Source of the DNA: Bacillota bacterium | GTDB taxonomy: Bacteria > Bacillota > Clostridia > Lachnospirales > Lachnospiraceae | Assembly: GCA_023408815.1 (NCBI GenBank) | Contig: JAEYJO010000052.1 | Coordinates: forward strand, 1 to 64,000 | Length of the DNA: 64,000 nt | Direction: 5' to 3' | Shown here: positions 16,336 to 24,619 of the stretch, in pieces | How the letters are laid out: every line of letters starts with the position of its first letter | Numbering within the stretch: position 1 is the stretch's first letter | Notes under the pieces: model-generated | What the model was told of the DNA's origin: nothing | Database searches by the model: none | Seen by the model: the letters and a program-made list of their open reading frames with translations, nothing else | Translations under genes and position numbers: made by a program

Positions 16336-17733
16336 CTAACTTTTCTCCTTTTTTCCCTTTTCATCTTCTTCAAAAACAACTTCTTGCTCCGGCTCCTTTA
16401 TTTTCGTTACCAGAACGCTTAAAATCATCTTGCTTTCCACAGATAATATTTTAAAATTATAGTCTCCAACGTCTATATCAAACGCTTCGCCCTCCTCGGG
16501 AATCTTGTCCAACTTAGAAATCATAAAGCCGTTCAGCGTATCGAATTCTTCCTCCTCGAAGGAAATATCGAACAGATCCTCCAATTCCTCTAAAGGAGTC
16601 TGCCCGTCTATGATGTACTCGTCTTCATTGTCCGTCTCTTCTATATATTCCTCGTCCTCGTCGTATTCATCCAAGATGTTTCCCACGATTTCTTCCAGGA
16701 TGTCCTCCATCGCCAGCAGCCCCGACGTCTGCCCGTACTCGTCCACAATTATGACCATCTGCGTCTTTGTGGATTGCATCATCTGAAACAGCCCGTCGAT
16801 ATTTTTCGTGCCCGGAATGAATACCGGTGCCCGCAAAAGCCCTTTGATTTCCTTAATTGGAATATTCGCCTTTGCACGGGAATTATGCAGTCTCATCGCA
16901 TCCCGCATATGCACGATTCCGATAATATGGTCGATATTTTCTTCATATACCGGAAACCTGCTGTTATGGGCGTCCATCATGAAGCTTATCGCTTCTCTTA
17001 AGGACATAGTGCCCTCTACCGCAACAATATTCTTTCTGTGTGTCATAATATCCTGCGCTTCTTTATCGCCGAATTCGAAAATATTAGTGATCATTTCCGC
17101 TTCCGTCGCCTGCAGGACGCCCTGTTCGTGGCCTTCATTCACCATGGATATGATTTCTTCTTCCGTCACGTCGCTTACATCCTTATCCACCTTCAGCCCG
17201 AACAAACGCAGTATACCATCGGCCGTTACCGCTGCCAGACCTGTAAAGGGGGATAGCGCCTCCGTCACATAATATACAGGATTGATACATAAATATGCCC
17301 ATTTTTCAGGATGTCTTGCCCCCAGTCTCTTAGGAAGCAGCACGCCGAAAATCAGCAATATGTAAATCAAAGCTGCCGTCATCAAGATTGCTCCAAGCAA
17401 ATAAATCCCCGGCGATTCCAATCCCAGAGAAGTGTCCATAAACTGGCGTATGCCCCGTATCCATATTTTCAGGAATAAACTTCCCATGAGGATGTGTATC
17501 AATATGGATATTAGCTGCACCGTGTTCACATATTTCACAGGAGCCTCCATAATAGAGCAAAGACGTTTAGCCCTTTTGTCGGAGGACATTTTGTCCTTAT
17601 CCTCTTTCGCTCTCTTTTCCACATCCTTTATATTCAGACAGTGAATTGCCGAACCAAATCCATAAAAAAACATATCGATCAATAATAATACGACAAAAAT
17701 AATTATACTGGCAGTAGGCCCAGCATCATCCAT
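16336..17733 (-). CDS. CNNM/HlyC-CorC family transporter with CBS domains
   Basis: The 465-residue membrane protein has a DUF21/CNNM membrane domain of four spans (about 1-190), a CBS pair (HRKNIVAVEGTMSLREAI and MVIIVDEYGQTSGLLAMEDILEEI), and a C-terminal CorC_HlyC domain (about 360-440, DISFEEEEFDTLNGFMI). Family members move Mg2+ or protect against excess divalent metal. The name hemolysin is historical and not supported as a function. The start MDDAGPTAS follows AAAAGGAG at a 10-nt distance; an ATG nine codons earlier has no ribosome site. The C-terminal 25 residues are highly charged. Confidence 0.85.
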   Translation of the reverse strand: MDDAGPTASIIIFVVLLLIDMFFYGFGSAIHCLNIKDVEKRAKEDKDKMSSDKRAKRLCSIMEAPVKYVNTVQLISILIHILMGSLFLKIWIRGIRQFMDTSLGLESPGIYLLGAILMTAALIYILLIFGVLLPKRLGARHPEKWAYLCINPVYYVTEALSPFTGLAAVTADGILRLFGLKVDKDVSDVTEEEIISMVNEGHEQGVLQATEAEMITNIFEFGDKEAQDIMTHRKNIVAVEGTMSLREAISFMMDAHNSRFPVYEENIDHIIGIVHMRDAMRLHNSRAKANIPIKEIKGLLRAPVFIPGTKNIDGLFQMMQSTKTQMVIIVDEYGQTSGLLAMEDILEEIVGNILDEYDEDEEYIEETDNEDEYIIDGQTPLEELEDLFDISFEEEEFDTLNGFMISKLDKIPEEGEAFDIDVGDYNFKILSVESKMILSVLVTKIKEPEQEVVFEEDEKGKKEKS

Positions 17734-17818
17734 AACTTTCCATCTCCTTTTGTACTTCATAAAATATTACACTAAACTATATCATTTTACTTTCTTATCG
17801 TCAAGTTTAAGCCCTTTC

Positions 17819-18160
17819 TTATGTATTCAAATCCAGGCTGACAAGAAGTCCTTCGTTCACTTTATTCATAACTTCATCATCCAAATGACACACCTTGTCT
17901 TTCAGTCTTTTCTTGTCTATCGTTCTTAGCTGTTCTAACAAGATGACCGAGTCTTTCATCATATCACATCTCTCTGCATTCAGTTCAATATGTGTAGGCA
18001 GCTTCGCCTTATTCATCTTGGATGTAATCGCCGCACAGATTACAGTGGGACTATACTTATTCCCTATATCGTTCTGTATAATAAGTACCGGTCTCACTCC
18101 GCCCTGTTCTGAACCAATCACCGGCCGCAAGTCCGCATAATATATGTCTCCACGCTTCAT
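17819..18160 (-). CDS. mazF: MazF/EndoA-type mRNA interferase without an adjacent antitoxin
   Basis: This 113-residue protein is very close to Bacillus EndoA (NdoA), an endoribonuclease that cuts mRNA at UACAU. MKRGDIYYADLRPVIGSEQGGVRPV and VILLEQLRTIDKKRLKDK are almost unchanged. The catalytic residues Arg23 and Thr46 (R25 and T48 of EndoA) are present, so it should be active. AAGGGTG lies 6 nt before the ATG. In Bacillus the order is alr, antitoxin ndoAI, ndoA. Here the 84 nt between the racemase stop and mazF cannot encode an antitoxin, and none overlaps in other frames. Confidence 0.93.
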   Translation of the reverse strand: MKRGDIYYADLRPVIGSEQGGVRPVLIIQNDIGNKYSPTVICAAITSKMNKAKLPTHIELNAERCDMMKDSVILLEQLRTIDKKRLKDKVCHLDDEVMNKVNEGLLVSLDLNT

Positions 18161-18244
18161 AGTTCTCACCCTTCATTTAAACTTCTATATGGCAAACCTT
18201 TTATAGGTTACATTATTGCCAGTTTATCCGAAGGTATTCAATTG

Positions 18245-19462
18245 TTACTCAAAATCGAGAAAATAATCCCTCGTTAACACGACCTTTCCCTCTTTCAAAT
18301 AAATTCTCGGTACTCTTTTGCCGATCAAGCAGGCGAGTTCATAGTTAAATCTACCTGACAGCTCTCCTATAAGCTCCATCGTGATGATCTCCCCGCCGTC
18401 TCTTCCTATCAAAGTTACCTCGTCACCCTCAGCCGCTTCCGGAATATCCGTTACATCCACCATAAATTGGTCCATGCAAATGCGCCCGATAATCGGCGCG
18501 CGCTGTCCGCGCACCAAAATATATCCTTTATTGGATAATCCCCTTGGATAACCATCCCCATACCCTACCGGTATAGTTGCTGCCTTTGTTATTCTCTTCG
18601 TTATAAAGGTACCGCCGTAGCTTATTGCCGCTCCTGCCTTCAGCTCCTTGATATATACGATACGGCTCTTAAGCTCCATCGCAGGCGTCAGACGAACAAT
18701 ATTCCTTTCCACCTCATCCGACGGCCATAATCCGTATGTGGTCACTCCGGCGCGGACAACATTCATATTTGCTTCCCTCAGTCCAATGATTCCCGCACTG
18801 TTGGAGCAATGACATACCGGTATCTCATATCCGGTTTCCTTTTTAACTTTTTCTACAAAAGCCCTGAACGTGTTCATTTGCCGTTTCGCCGCCATTTTAT
18901 CGGCTTCGTCTGCTCTGGCAAAGTGTGTAAAGATTCCTTCCACCTCGATCTCCGGCATGGAAAGCGCCTTTTTCACCAATACAAGGCCCTCTTCATCAGG
19001 CGATACTCCGATTCTGGACATTCCGGTATCCACCTTGATATGAATCTTAACGCGAATGTCATCATGTATTCGGCCGGCTGCCTCTGCTTCTTGCTTTATT
19101 TTCCGAACGCTGAGTGCAAGCTCCTCCAACGTATCGCAGCGGAACACTGCCGGGGTAATTTTTTCTCTTATCATTTCCTCATAGCAATAAGGAAACGTAT
19201 ATCCCAATATTAAAATCGGCTTGGTAATCCCACTGTGACGCAGTATCAAAGCCTCTTCCACCGTTGCCGTGGCGAATCCAAAGATATAGTCAAGCGGTTC
19301 CAGCTCTCTCGCGATCGGCACTGCTCCGTGACCGTATCCATCCGCTTTGATGACGCTTACTATTTTCGTCTCAGGCTCAATATTCGCCTTCATATGATCC
19401 ATGTTGGAATGTATGGCATCCAGATCCACTGACGCATAACCCCTGCTGTACTTTTCTATCAT
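18245..19462 (-). CDS. alr: Alanine racemase
   Basis: This PLP enzyme converts L- to D-alanine for peptidoglycan. The 405 residues are of normal size. The PLP lysine is Lys39 in VIKADGYGHG. HIKVDTGMSRIG, FTHFARADE and HCSNSAGI follow, and the second catalytic tyrosine lies in AAISYGGTF. Its start codon overlaps the stop codon of the upstream nnr gene by 4 nt (ATGA), so it is translated by coupling in an nnr-alr-mazF operon. Confidence 0.96.
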   Translation of the reverse strand: MIEKYSRGYASVDLDAIHSNMDHMKANIEPETKIVSVIKADGYGHGAVPIARELEPLDYIFGFATATVEEALILRHSGITKPILILGYTFPYCYEEMIREKITPAVFRCDTLEELALSVRKIKQEAEAAGRIHDDIRVKIHIKVDTGMSRIGVSPDEEGLVLVKKALSMPEIEVEGIFTHFARADEADKMAAKRQMNTFRAFVEKVKKETGYEIPVCHCSNSAGIIGLREANMNVVRAGVTTYGLWPSDEVERNIVRLTPAMELKSRIVYIKELKAGAAISYGGTFITKRITKAATIPVGYGDGYPRGLSNKGYILVRGQRAPIIGRICMDQFMVDVTDIPEAAEGDEVTLIGRDGGEIITMELIGELSGRFNYELACLIGKRVPRIYLKEGKVVLTRDYFLDFE

Positions 19463-21021
19463 CTTCGTTTCCCTTCATCGCTTAAAATGTACTTTAGCTG
19501 CTCCGTTAAGTCTCCTGCCATCACCGCGTACCGCCCGGTCCTCTCTGCTGCCAGATCGCCCAGTCTCCCGTGAAGAAAGACTCCTGCCTCGGCAGCCTCC
19601 CTGCACCTTACCCCCTGTGTCAGAAGTCCGCCGATAATGCCTGCCAGCACATCTCCGGAACCCGCGGTAGCCATACCGTCATTGCCGGTGGCATTTAAGT
19701 AAACATCCCTTTCCTTATAATCAGCCACTGCAGTTCTCGCATCCTTGCATACCACAGTACAGCATAATCTATCGGCCAGTTCTTTGGTCTTGCTTATAAT
19801 ATCCTTCTTTACCTCTTCCGGCTTGCAACCGTAAAGTCTGGCGAATTCCGCCACATGAGGAGTTACGATAATCTGCCTGCTTTCCTTTAATGCCAAAGTG
19901 CGCAGGATCTCCTGCAGTTCTTCCGACTCGGCCAGGAGATTCAGTCCGTCCGCATCGATGACCAGAGACTTTGCAGATTCCTTCACAACATATTTAAACA
20001 GTCGGCTGGCCGTGCCGCTCTTGCCGATTCCCGGCCCGATCACAATACAGTCCGCCCATTTCATACTTTCTTTTAAATCCTGTAAAAATTCCTCCCATGC
20101 CTCAGTCTTCTCCGCATCTGTGTAAGTAGAAAGCAGCGCCTCCGGCAGATTTTTCTGTATGATTTCCCGGTTTTCCTCCGGGGTAACCACCTTTACCATG
20201 CCTGCACCGATTCGATAGGTGCTCCTTGCGCACAGCTCGCAGGCTCCGCTCATGTTTCTGCTTCCCGCGATTACCAACGCTTTGCCGAAGGTTCCCTTAT
20301 TTCCTCCCCGGCTTCTTGCCGGCATAAGTGCCGCAGCCTGCTCCCTATAACGGTCGGCATAGGAATATACCCGGGGGCCTTCCCCACGAAAGCTCTCCTT
20401 CGTAATCCCAATATCTTTACAAAGCACTTCACCACAGTATTCACAGCCCGGATACAGGATATGCCCCAGCTTTTCAAACGCGAAGGTGACGGTAATATCC
20501 GCTTTCACCGCCGCATTCATCACTTCACCCGTATCTGCGTTTATCCCGGACGGAATATCTACAGAGACGATGAAGCCGCTTATACTGTTCATCGTCTCGA
20601 TACATTTTTTATATATTCCTTCCACGTTTCTAGACAATCCGATTCCAAATAACGCATCTATAATTATATCATATTCCGTACTTTCGATTTTGCTTTTCAA
20701 AGGACATCCATATTTTGCGAGAATGACTAACTGACGTCTTGTCTCCTCGCTGCATTTTTCTTTTGTCCCTATGAGGACGAAGTCCACCTCATATCCCCGC
20801 TGCATAAGAATCCGTCCGACCGCAATACCGTCTCCGCCATTATTCCCCACGCCTGAAACAACCAGAACCTTGCTCCCTTTTTCAAATCTCTTTTCGATTT
20901 CTCCTGCCGTCTCCAAAGCGGCACGCTCCATAAGCACTAAAGACGGAACTTCGAAGTAGTTTATGGTGGCTTTGTCGTATTTTTTCATTTCTTCTGAGGA
21001 TACAAAATACTTTTTCTCCAT
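19459..21021 (-). CDS. nnr: Bifunctional NAD(P)HX epimerase / ADP-dependent dehydratase
   Basis: The enzyme repairs hydrated NAD(P)H. The 520 residues contain an N-terminal YjeF_N epimerase domain (about 1-215, with GVGNNGGDGIAVGR and VSVDIPSGINADTG) and a C-terminal ribokinase-like dehydratase domain (about 235-510, with PARSRGGNKGTFGKALVIAGS, VIGPGIGKS and the phosphate-binding GNDGMATAGSGDVLAGII). The fusion is common in bacteria. The 86-nt gap upstream contains a small hairpin (AATGCG/CGCATT) and AAAAGGAG before the ATG. An nnr-alr-mazF order is frequent in Firmicutes, where an acpS gene is often also close; none is seen here. Confidence 0.94.
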   Translation of the reverse strand: MEKKYFVSSEEMKKYDKATINYFEVPSLVLMERAALETAGEIEKRFEKGSKVLVVSGVGNNGGDGIAVGRILMQRGYEVDFVLIGTKEKCSEETRRQLVILAKYGCPLKSKIESTEYDIIIDALFGIGLSRNVEGIYKKCIETMNSISGFIVSVDIPSGINADTGEVMNAAVKADITVTFAFEKLGHILYPGCEYCGEVLCKDIGITKESFRGEGPRVYSYADRYREQAAALMPARSRGGNKGTFGKALVIAGSRNMSGACELCARSTYRIGAGMVKVVTPEENREIIQKNLPEALLSTYTDAEKTEAWEEFLQDLKESMKWADCIVIGPGIGKSGTASRLFKYVVKESAKSLVIDADGLNLLAESEELQEILRTLALKESRQIIVTPHVAEFARLYGCKPEEVKKDIISKTKELADRLCCTVVCKDARTAVADYKERDVYLNATGNDGMATAGSGDVLAGIIGGLLTQGVRCREAAEAGVFLHGRLGDLAAERTGRYAVMAGDLTEQLKYILSDEGKRR

Positions 21022-21107
21022 ATATACTCATACTCCTTTTATGCAGACTGCCTGCTTAAGCATAAATGCGCCAAAAACAATCGTTCTGACGCATTCTCGT
21101 TTGCCGC

Positions 21108-21800
21108 TTATTCTCCCTTATCTACTATGATGGTTTTAGGGGAAGCGGCTTCTTTCTTCGCCGCCCGTTCTTCCTGAGCCTTTTTTCTTTCTTCCGGATT
21201 ATATTTCATATCAAAAATCTCGATTACATCCGCCCCAAAAATATCATGCATATAGGAATATAAATCGAAATTCGCTTTTTCACTTTCCTCTTTATGGACA
21301 AGATTCTTTTTGATCTCCACACGGACGTTCTTAACCCATTCGCCTATCGCTTCAATTTCCCTTGTATTCTTCGCGATTCTTTTATAGCAGATGTCCATAG
21401 TATCCAACATAAGCATATAGTTCACACTGTTTATTTCTTCAGGCAAAGTGCGCAGTTCCTCCTGATAAGCCTCCAGCTTCTCATTACAGTCATTGATAAG
21501 GCGCCTGTTCTCATCCATTTTCTTCTCTGTTTTGGCATCGGGATTGTCTCCCAATGACTCTGCCATCTCCATGATCTCTCCCATCAGCTTCTTCTTCAGC
21601 CGTCTGATTTCCTTAGACTCAGTATTCAGCTTGCCCTGCCTCTTGACCAGTTCGTTCAGCTTTTCCTCGTTGCGCTTGATCTCCCCTGAAATCTCAGTCT
21701 GCACTTGTGTAAAAAGCTGATGCCATTTATTATCCAGCGTTAAAAGCGGAATTTCCTTTCCCGCTAACGCCGCCTTGTATACATCCTCTGAACGCGCCAT
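21108..21800 (-). CDS. Coiled-coil protein of unknown function downstream of rex
   Basis: The 230-residue soluble protein is not recognised. The start MARSEDVYKAALAGKEIPLLTLDNKWH is compact; residues about 35-125 are a strongly charged coiled coil (EEKLNELVKRQGKLNTESKEIRRLKKKL), and the last 40 residues are Lys/Glu-rich and probably disordered. It starts 11 nt after the rex stop codon with AGGGGTGAAGGG before the ATG, so it is co-transcribed with rex. No metal, nucleotide or membrane motif is visible. A scaffold or regulatory role is possible but unsupported. Confidence 0.75.
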   Translation of the reverse strand: MARSEDVYKAALAGKEIPLLTLDNKWHQLFTQVQTEISGEIKRNEEKLNELVKRQGKLNTESKEIRRLKKKLMGEIMEMAESLGDNPDAKTEKKMDENRRLINDCNEKLEAYQEELRTLPEEINSVNYMLMLDTMDICYKRIAKNTREIEAIGEWVKNVRVEIKKNLVHKEESEKANFDLYSYMHDIFGADVIEIFDMKYNPEERKKAQEERAAKKEAASPKTIIVDKGE

Positions 21801-21811
21801 ACCCTTCACCC

Positions 21812-22456
21812 CTATTTCGTATTATCCAATTCAAACCGGCTGATATTATAAGACAGCTTCATCAGGCTGTCCGACAGATGGACATTTTCTACCTGAATAT
21901 TCTCCGGCACATTCAAATCCACATGGGCAAAATTCCAGATACCCTTGATGCCGTAATTCACAAGCTGCTCCGCTACCGTAATCGCTTCTGTCTTCGGTAT
22001 GGTAAGAACTGCTATATCTATATCGTTTTCTTTGACGAACATCTCCATGTTCTCCATGGGCTGCACCTCAATACCCCGTATCTTCTTGCCGTGAAGTTCG
22101 GGATTGTTGTCGAAAAGCCCACGGAACAAAAAGCCTCTCCTCTCGAAGTTCACATAATTGGCAAGTGCTTGTCCAAGATTCCCCGCTCCGATGATAATCA
22201 GATGATGTGTTCTATCCACTCCTAGTATTTTTCCGATTTCATTATGGAGAAATTCAACGTTATATCCGTATCCCTGCTGTCCAAATCCACCAAAATTATT
22301 AAAATCCTGTCTGATCTGCGAAGCGGTCACCTTCATGATATCGCTTAGCTCCTGCGAGGAAACTCTTTCGATTTCCGCATACTTAAGTTCGCTCAGATAT
22401 CTGAAATATCTGGGTAGACGGCCTATTACAGCTTGAGAAATTTCTTTTTCTTCCAC
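21812..22456 (-). CDS. rex: Redox-sensing transcriptional repressor Rex
   Basis: Rex represses fermentation and NADH-reoxidation genes and leaves DNA when NADH is high. The 214 residues contain an N-terminal winged helix (LPRYFRYLSELK..., SSQELSDIMKVTASQIRQDFNNFG) and a Rossmann domain with IIGAGNLGQALANY at about 90-103 for NADH, plus the domain-swapped C-terminal helix. The start is GTG with AGGGGG 7 nt upstream. A consensus promoter lies in front, and its -35 region overlaps a partial Rex operator match, which would fit autoregulation. Confidence 0.95.
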   Translation of the reverse strand: MEEKEISQAVIGRLPRYFRYLSELKYAEIERVSSQELSDIMKVTASQIRQDFNNFGGFGQQGYGYNVEFLHNEIGKILGVDRTHHLIIIGAGNLGQALANYVNFERRGFLFRGLFDNNPELHGKKIRGIEVQPMENMEMFVKENDIDIAVLTIPKTEAITVAEQLVNYGIKGIWNFAHVDLNVPENIQVENVHLSDSLMKLSYNISRFELDNTK

Positions 22457-22487
22457 GACACTTCCCCCTATTCGATAGTTATCTCTT

Positions 22488-22516
22488 ATTATATAAAACT
22501 GTTAAAATAATGTCAA
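22488..22516 (-). promoter_or_regulatory. Promoter of rex with a candidate Rex operator
   Basis: On the minus strand TTGACA (22511-22516) and TATAAT (22488-22493) are separated by 17 nt: a full consensus promoter. The 18-mer at 22499-22516 reads TTGACATTATTTTAACAG, 10 of 14 informative positions of the Rex operator TTGTTAAnnnnTTAACAA, with the right half best. Confidence 0.7.
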
Positions 22517-22520
22517 TGAA

Positions 22521-22549
22521 TTGACAGAGTCTTTTATCCTATGTAAAAT
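22521..22549 (+). promoter_or_regulatory. Promoter of the ABC-F gene, back to back with rex
   Basis: TTGACA (22521-22526) and TAAAAT (22544-22549) have a 17-nt spacer. The -35 box faces that of rex in one palindrome, TGTCAATGAATTGACA (22511-22526), so the two promoters share a 16-bp core and can hardly be occupied at once. Confidence 0.65.
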
Positions 22550-22624
22550 AAATGTTGCTGTGTGGACAGTAATAAATATATTCTGCTATTTCTATCAGGC
22601 AGTTTTTGTATGAGGAGTAGAAAC

Positions 22625-24538
22625 ATGATATTATCTTGTCAAAATATAAGCAAAGCATTCAATGAAAAAAGCATACTGAAAAATATATCCTTTCACATAG
22701 AAGACTATGATAAGGCTGCAATCGTCGGCATTAACGGAGCAGGAAAAACCACGCTTCTTAGAATCATCATCGGAGAGATGACAGCTGACGAGGGTATTGT
22801 CACTTTTTCCAAGGATAAAACCTTCGGCTATCTGTCCCAGCATCAGTCCGTAGACAGCGGCAGCACGATTTATGACGAGCTCTTGTCCGTCAAAAAGGAT
22901 CTGATTCTTATCGAGGCACAGCTGCGTCAGACGGAGCTGCAAATGAAGGCTTCCTCCGGAGCAGAATTAGAAAAACTGATGGAATCCTATTCTCTGCTCA
23001 CTCATCAGTTTGAGCAGGGGGGCGGTTATGCATATCGCAGCGAACTCATCGGAGTCTTAAAGGGCTTAGGTTTTGCTGAAAGCGATTTTACCAAATCCGT
23101 CTCCACCCTCTCCGGAGGACAGAAGACACGTGTTGCCTTGGGCAAGCTCCTTTTATTAAAGCCGGATTTGATTATGCTGGATGAGCCCACCAATCATTTG
23201 GATATGTCCTCCATTACATGGCTGGAAACTTATCTGCTAAACTATAAAGGTGCGGTTATCATCGTGTCCCACGACCGCTATTTTCTCGACCGTATTTCCA
23301 ATAAAATCATTGAAATCGACCAGACAAAAGCCTCCGTATTTTCCGGCAATTACAGCGATTATGCTGTGAAAAAGGAGGTGATTCGCACCGCTGCCCTGAA
23401 AGCTTACATGAATCAGCAGCAGGAAATCCGGCACCAGGAGGAAGTCATCCAGAAATTAAAGTCATTCAACCGCGAAAAATCCATTAAACGCGCCGAAAGC
23501 CGCGAAAAGATGTTAGATAAAATCGAGGTTCTGGAAAAGCCTGCGGAAGCTCCTACGGATATGAACATCCGCTTAGAGCCCAAAAATATAAGCGGCAACG
23601 ATGTTCTCCATGGAGAAAACCTCTCCAAAGCCTTCGGCCCCCTCTCTCTCTTCCGTGATCTTGATTTCGATATAAAGCGCGGGGAGCATGTGGCTGTCAT
23701 CGGCGATAACGGCACGGGGAAAACTACTATCCTGAAAATCATCAACGGTCTGGTTCCTGCCGATTCTGGCACAATAAAAACCGGCAGCAATGTTCACATC
23801 GGCTATTATGATCAGGAGCACAACGTGCTGCATAAGGAAAAGACTCTTTTCGAAGAAATTTCCGACGATTATCCGACCTTAAATAATACGGAAATCCGAA
23901 ATACTCTCGCAGCCTTTCTTTTTACCGGCGATGATGTGTTTAAGCGTATCTGCGACTTGAGCGGCGGAGAAAGAGGTCGGGTTTCCCTGGCTAAATTAAT
24001 GCTTTCGGAATCTAATTTCCTCATCCTCGATGAGCCTACCAACCATTTGGACATTGCCTCCAAGGAAATTTTAGAGGATGCCATAAATAACTATACGGGC
24101 ACGGTTCTGTACGTATCCCATGACCGTTATTTCATCAACAGAACCGCTTCCCGTATTCTGGAATTGACAAACGGCACACTCATCAACTATCTGGGAAACT
24201 ACGATTACTATTTGGAAAAGAAACCTCAGCTATCCTCCTCGTACTCTGCCGCCTCTCCTTCACCTTCTACGGAAAACGATTCTGTCTCCAAGCAGGATTG
24301 GAAGGAACAAAAAGAACAGCAGGCAAAGCAGCGCAAAAAAGAAAACGAGCTGAAACGCATCGAAGACAGAATCGAAGTTTTGGAAAACCGCGAAGCTGAA
24401 ATCGATGGGCTCATGGTTCTTCCAGATGTCTGTACAAACGTAGCCAAGCTTCAGGAACTTTCCAGGGAAAAGGAAAACATCGCCGGGGAAATCGAAGGTC
24501 TGCTGAACCGCTGGGAGGACCTCGAGTCCGAGGATTGA
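22625..24538 (+). CDS. ABC-F family ATPase (ribosome-associated)
   Basis: The 637-residue soluble ABC-F protein has two ATPase cassettes. Cassette one has Walker A GINGAGKTTL, signature SGGQKTRVALG and Walker B LIMLDEPTNHLD. Cassette two has GDNGTGKTTI, SGGERGRVSLA and LILDEPTNHLD. They are joined by a charged linker (about 240-320). A C-terminal coiled coil of about 90 residues (KQDWKEQKEQQAKQRKKENELK) is like that of Uup/YdiF. ABC-F proteins act on the ribosome as translation factors or, in some groups, antibiotic-protection proteins. No resistance-type evidence is seen. The ATG follows GAGGAG; an earlier in-frame start is unsupported. It diverges from rex. Confidence 0.9.
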   Translation: MILSCQNISKAFNEKSILKNISFHIEDYDKAAIVGINGAGKTTLLRIIIGEMTADEGIVTFSKDKTFGYLSQHQSVDSGSTIYDELLSVKKDLILIEAQLRQTELQMKASSGAELEKLMESYSLLTHQFEQGGGYAYRSELIGVLKGLGFAESDFTKSVSTLSGGQKTRVALGKLLLLKPDLIMLDEPTNHLDMSSITWLETYLLNYKGAVIIVSHDRYFLDRISNKIIEIDQTKASVFSGNYSDYAVKKEVIRTAALKAYMNQQQEIRHQEEVIQKLKSFNREKSIKRAESREKMLDKIEVLEKPAEAPTDMNIRLEPKNISGNDVLHGENLSKAFGPLSLFRDLDFDIKRGEHVAVIGDNGTGKTTILKIINGLVPADSGTIKTGSNVHIGYYDQEHNVLHKEKTLFEEISDDYPTLNNTEIRNTLAAFLFTGDDVFKRICDLSGGERGRVSLAKLMLSESNFLILDEPTNHLDIASKEILEDAINNYTGTVLYVSHDRYFINRTASRILELTNGTLINYLGNYDYYLEKKPQLSSSYSAASPSPSTENDSVSKQDWKEQKEQQAKQRKKENELKRIEDRIEVLENREAEIDGLMVLPDVCTNVAKLQELSREKENIAGEIEGLLNRWEDLESED

Positions 24539-24563
24539 TTGGATTTTATAGGAAATAAAAAAA

Positions 24564-24603
24564 CCGGCATGCTTCACTCAACAACAAGGCATGCCGGATT
24601 TTT
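24564..24603. terminator. Bidirectional terminator between the ABC-F gene and icd
   Basis: CCGGCATGC (24564-24572) and GCATGCCGG (24589-24597) form a perfect 9-bp stem. T runs follow on the plus strand (24599-24603) and on the minus strand (A run 24556-24563), so it can serve both convergent genes. Confidence 0.8.
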
Positions 24604-24619
24604 ATCGTCCTTTTTGCAA

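Noticed and set aside
18170..18244. Possible antitoxin gene between alr and mazF
   Set aside because: The gap is too short for a ribbon-helix-helix antitoxin, and no start with ribosome site is present.
22625..24538. ABC-F gene as an antibiotic resistance determinant
   Set aside because: The C-terminal coiled coil and general layout fit housekeeping ABC-F proteins; nothing in the sequence or neighbourhood shows a resistance role.
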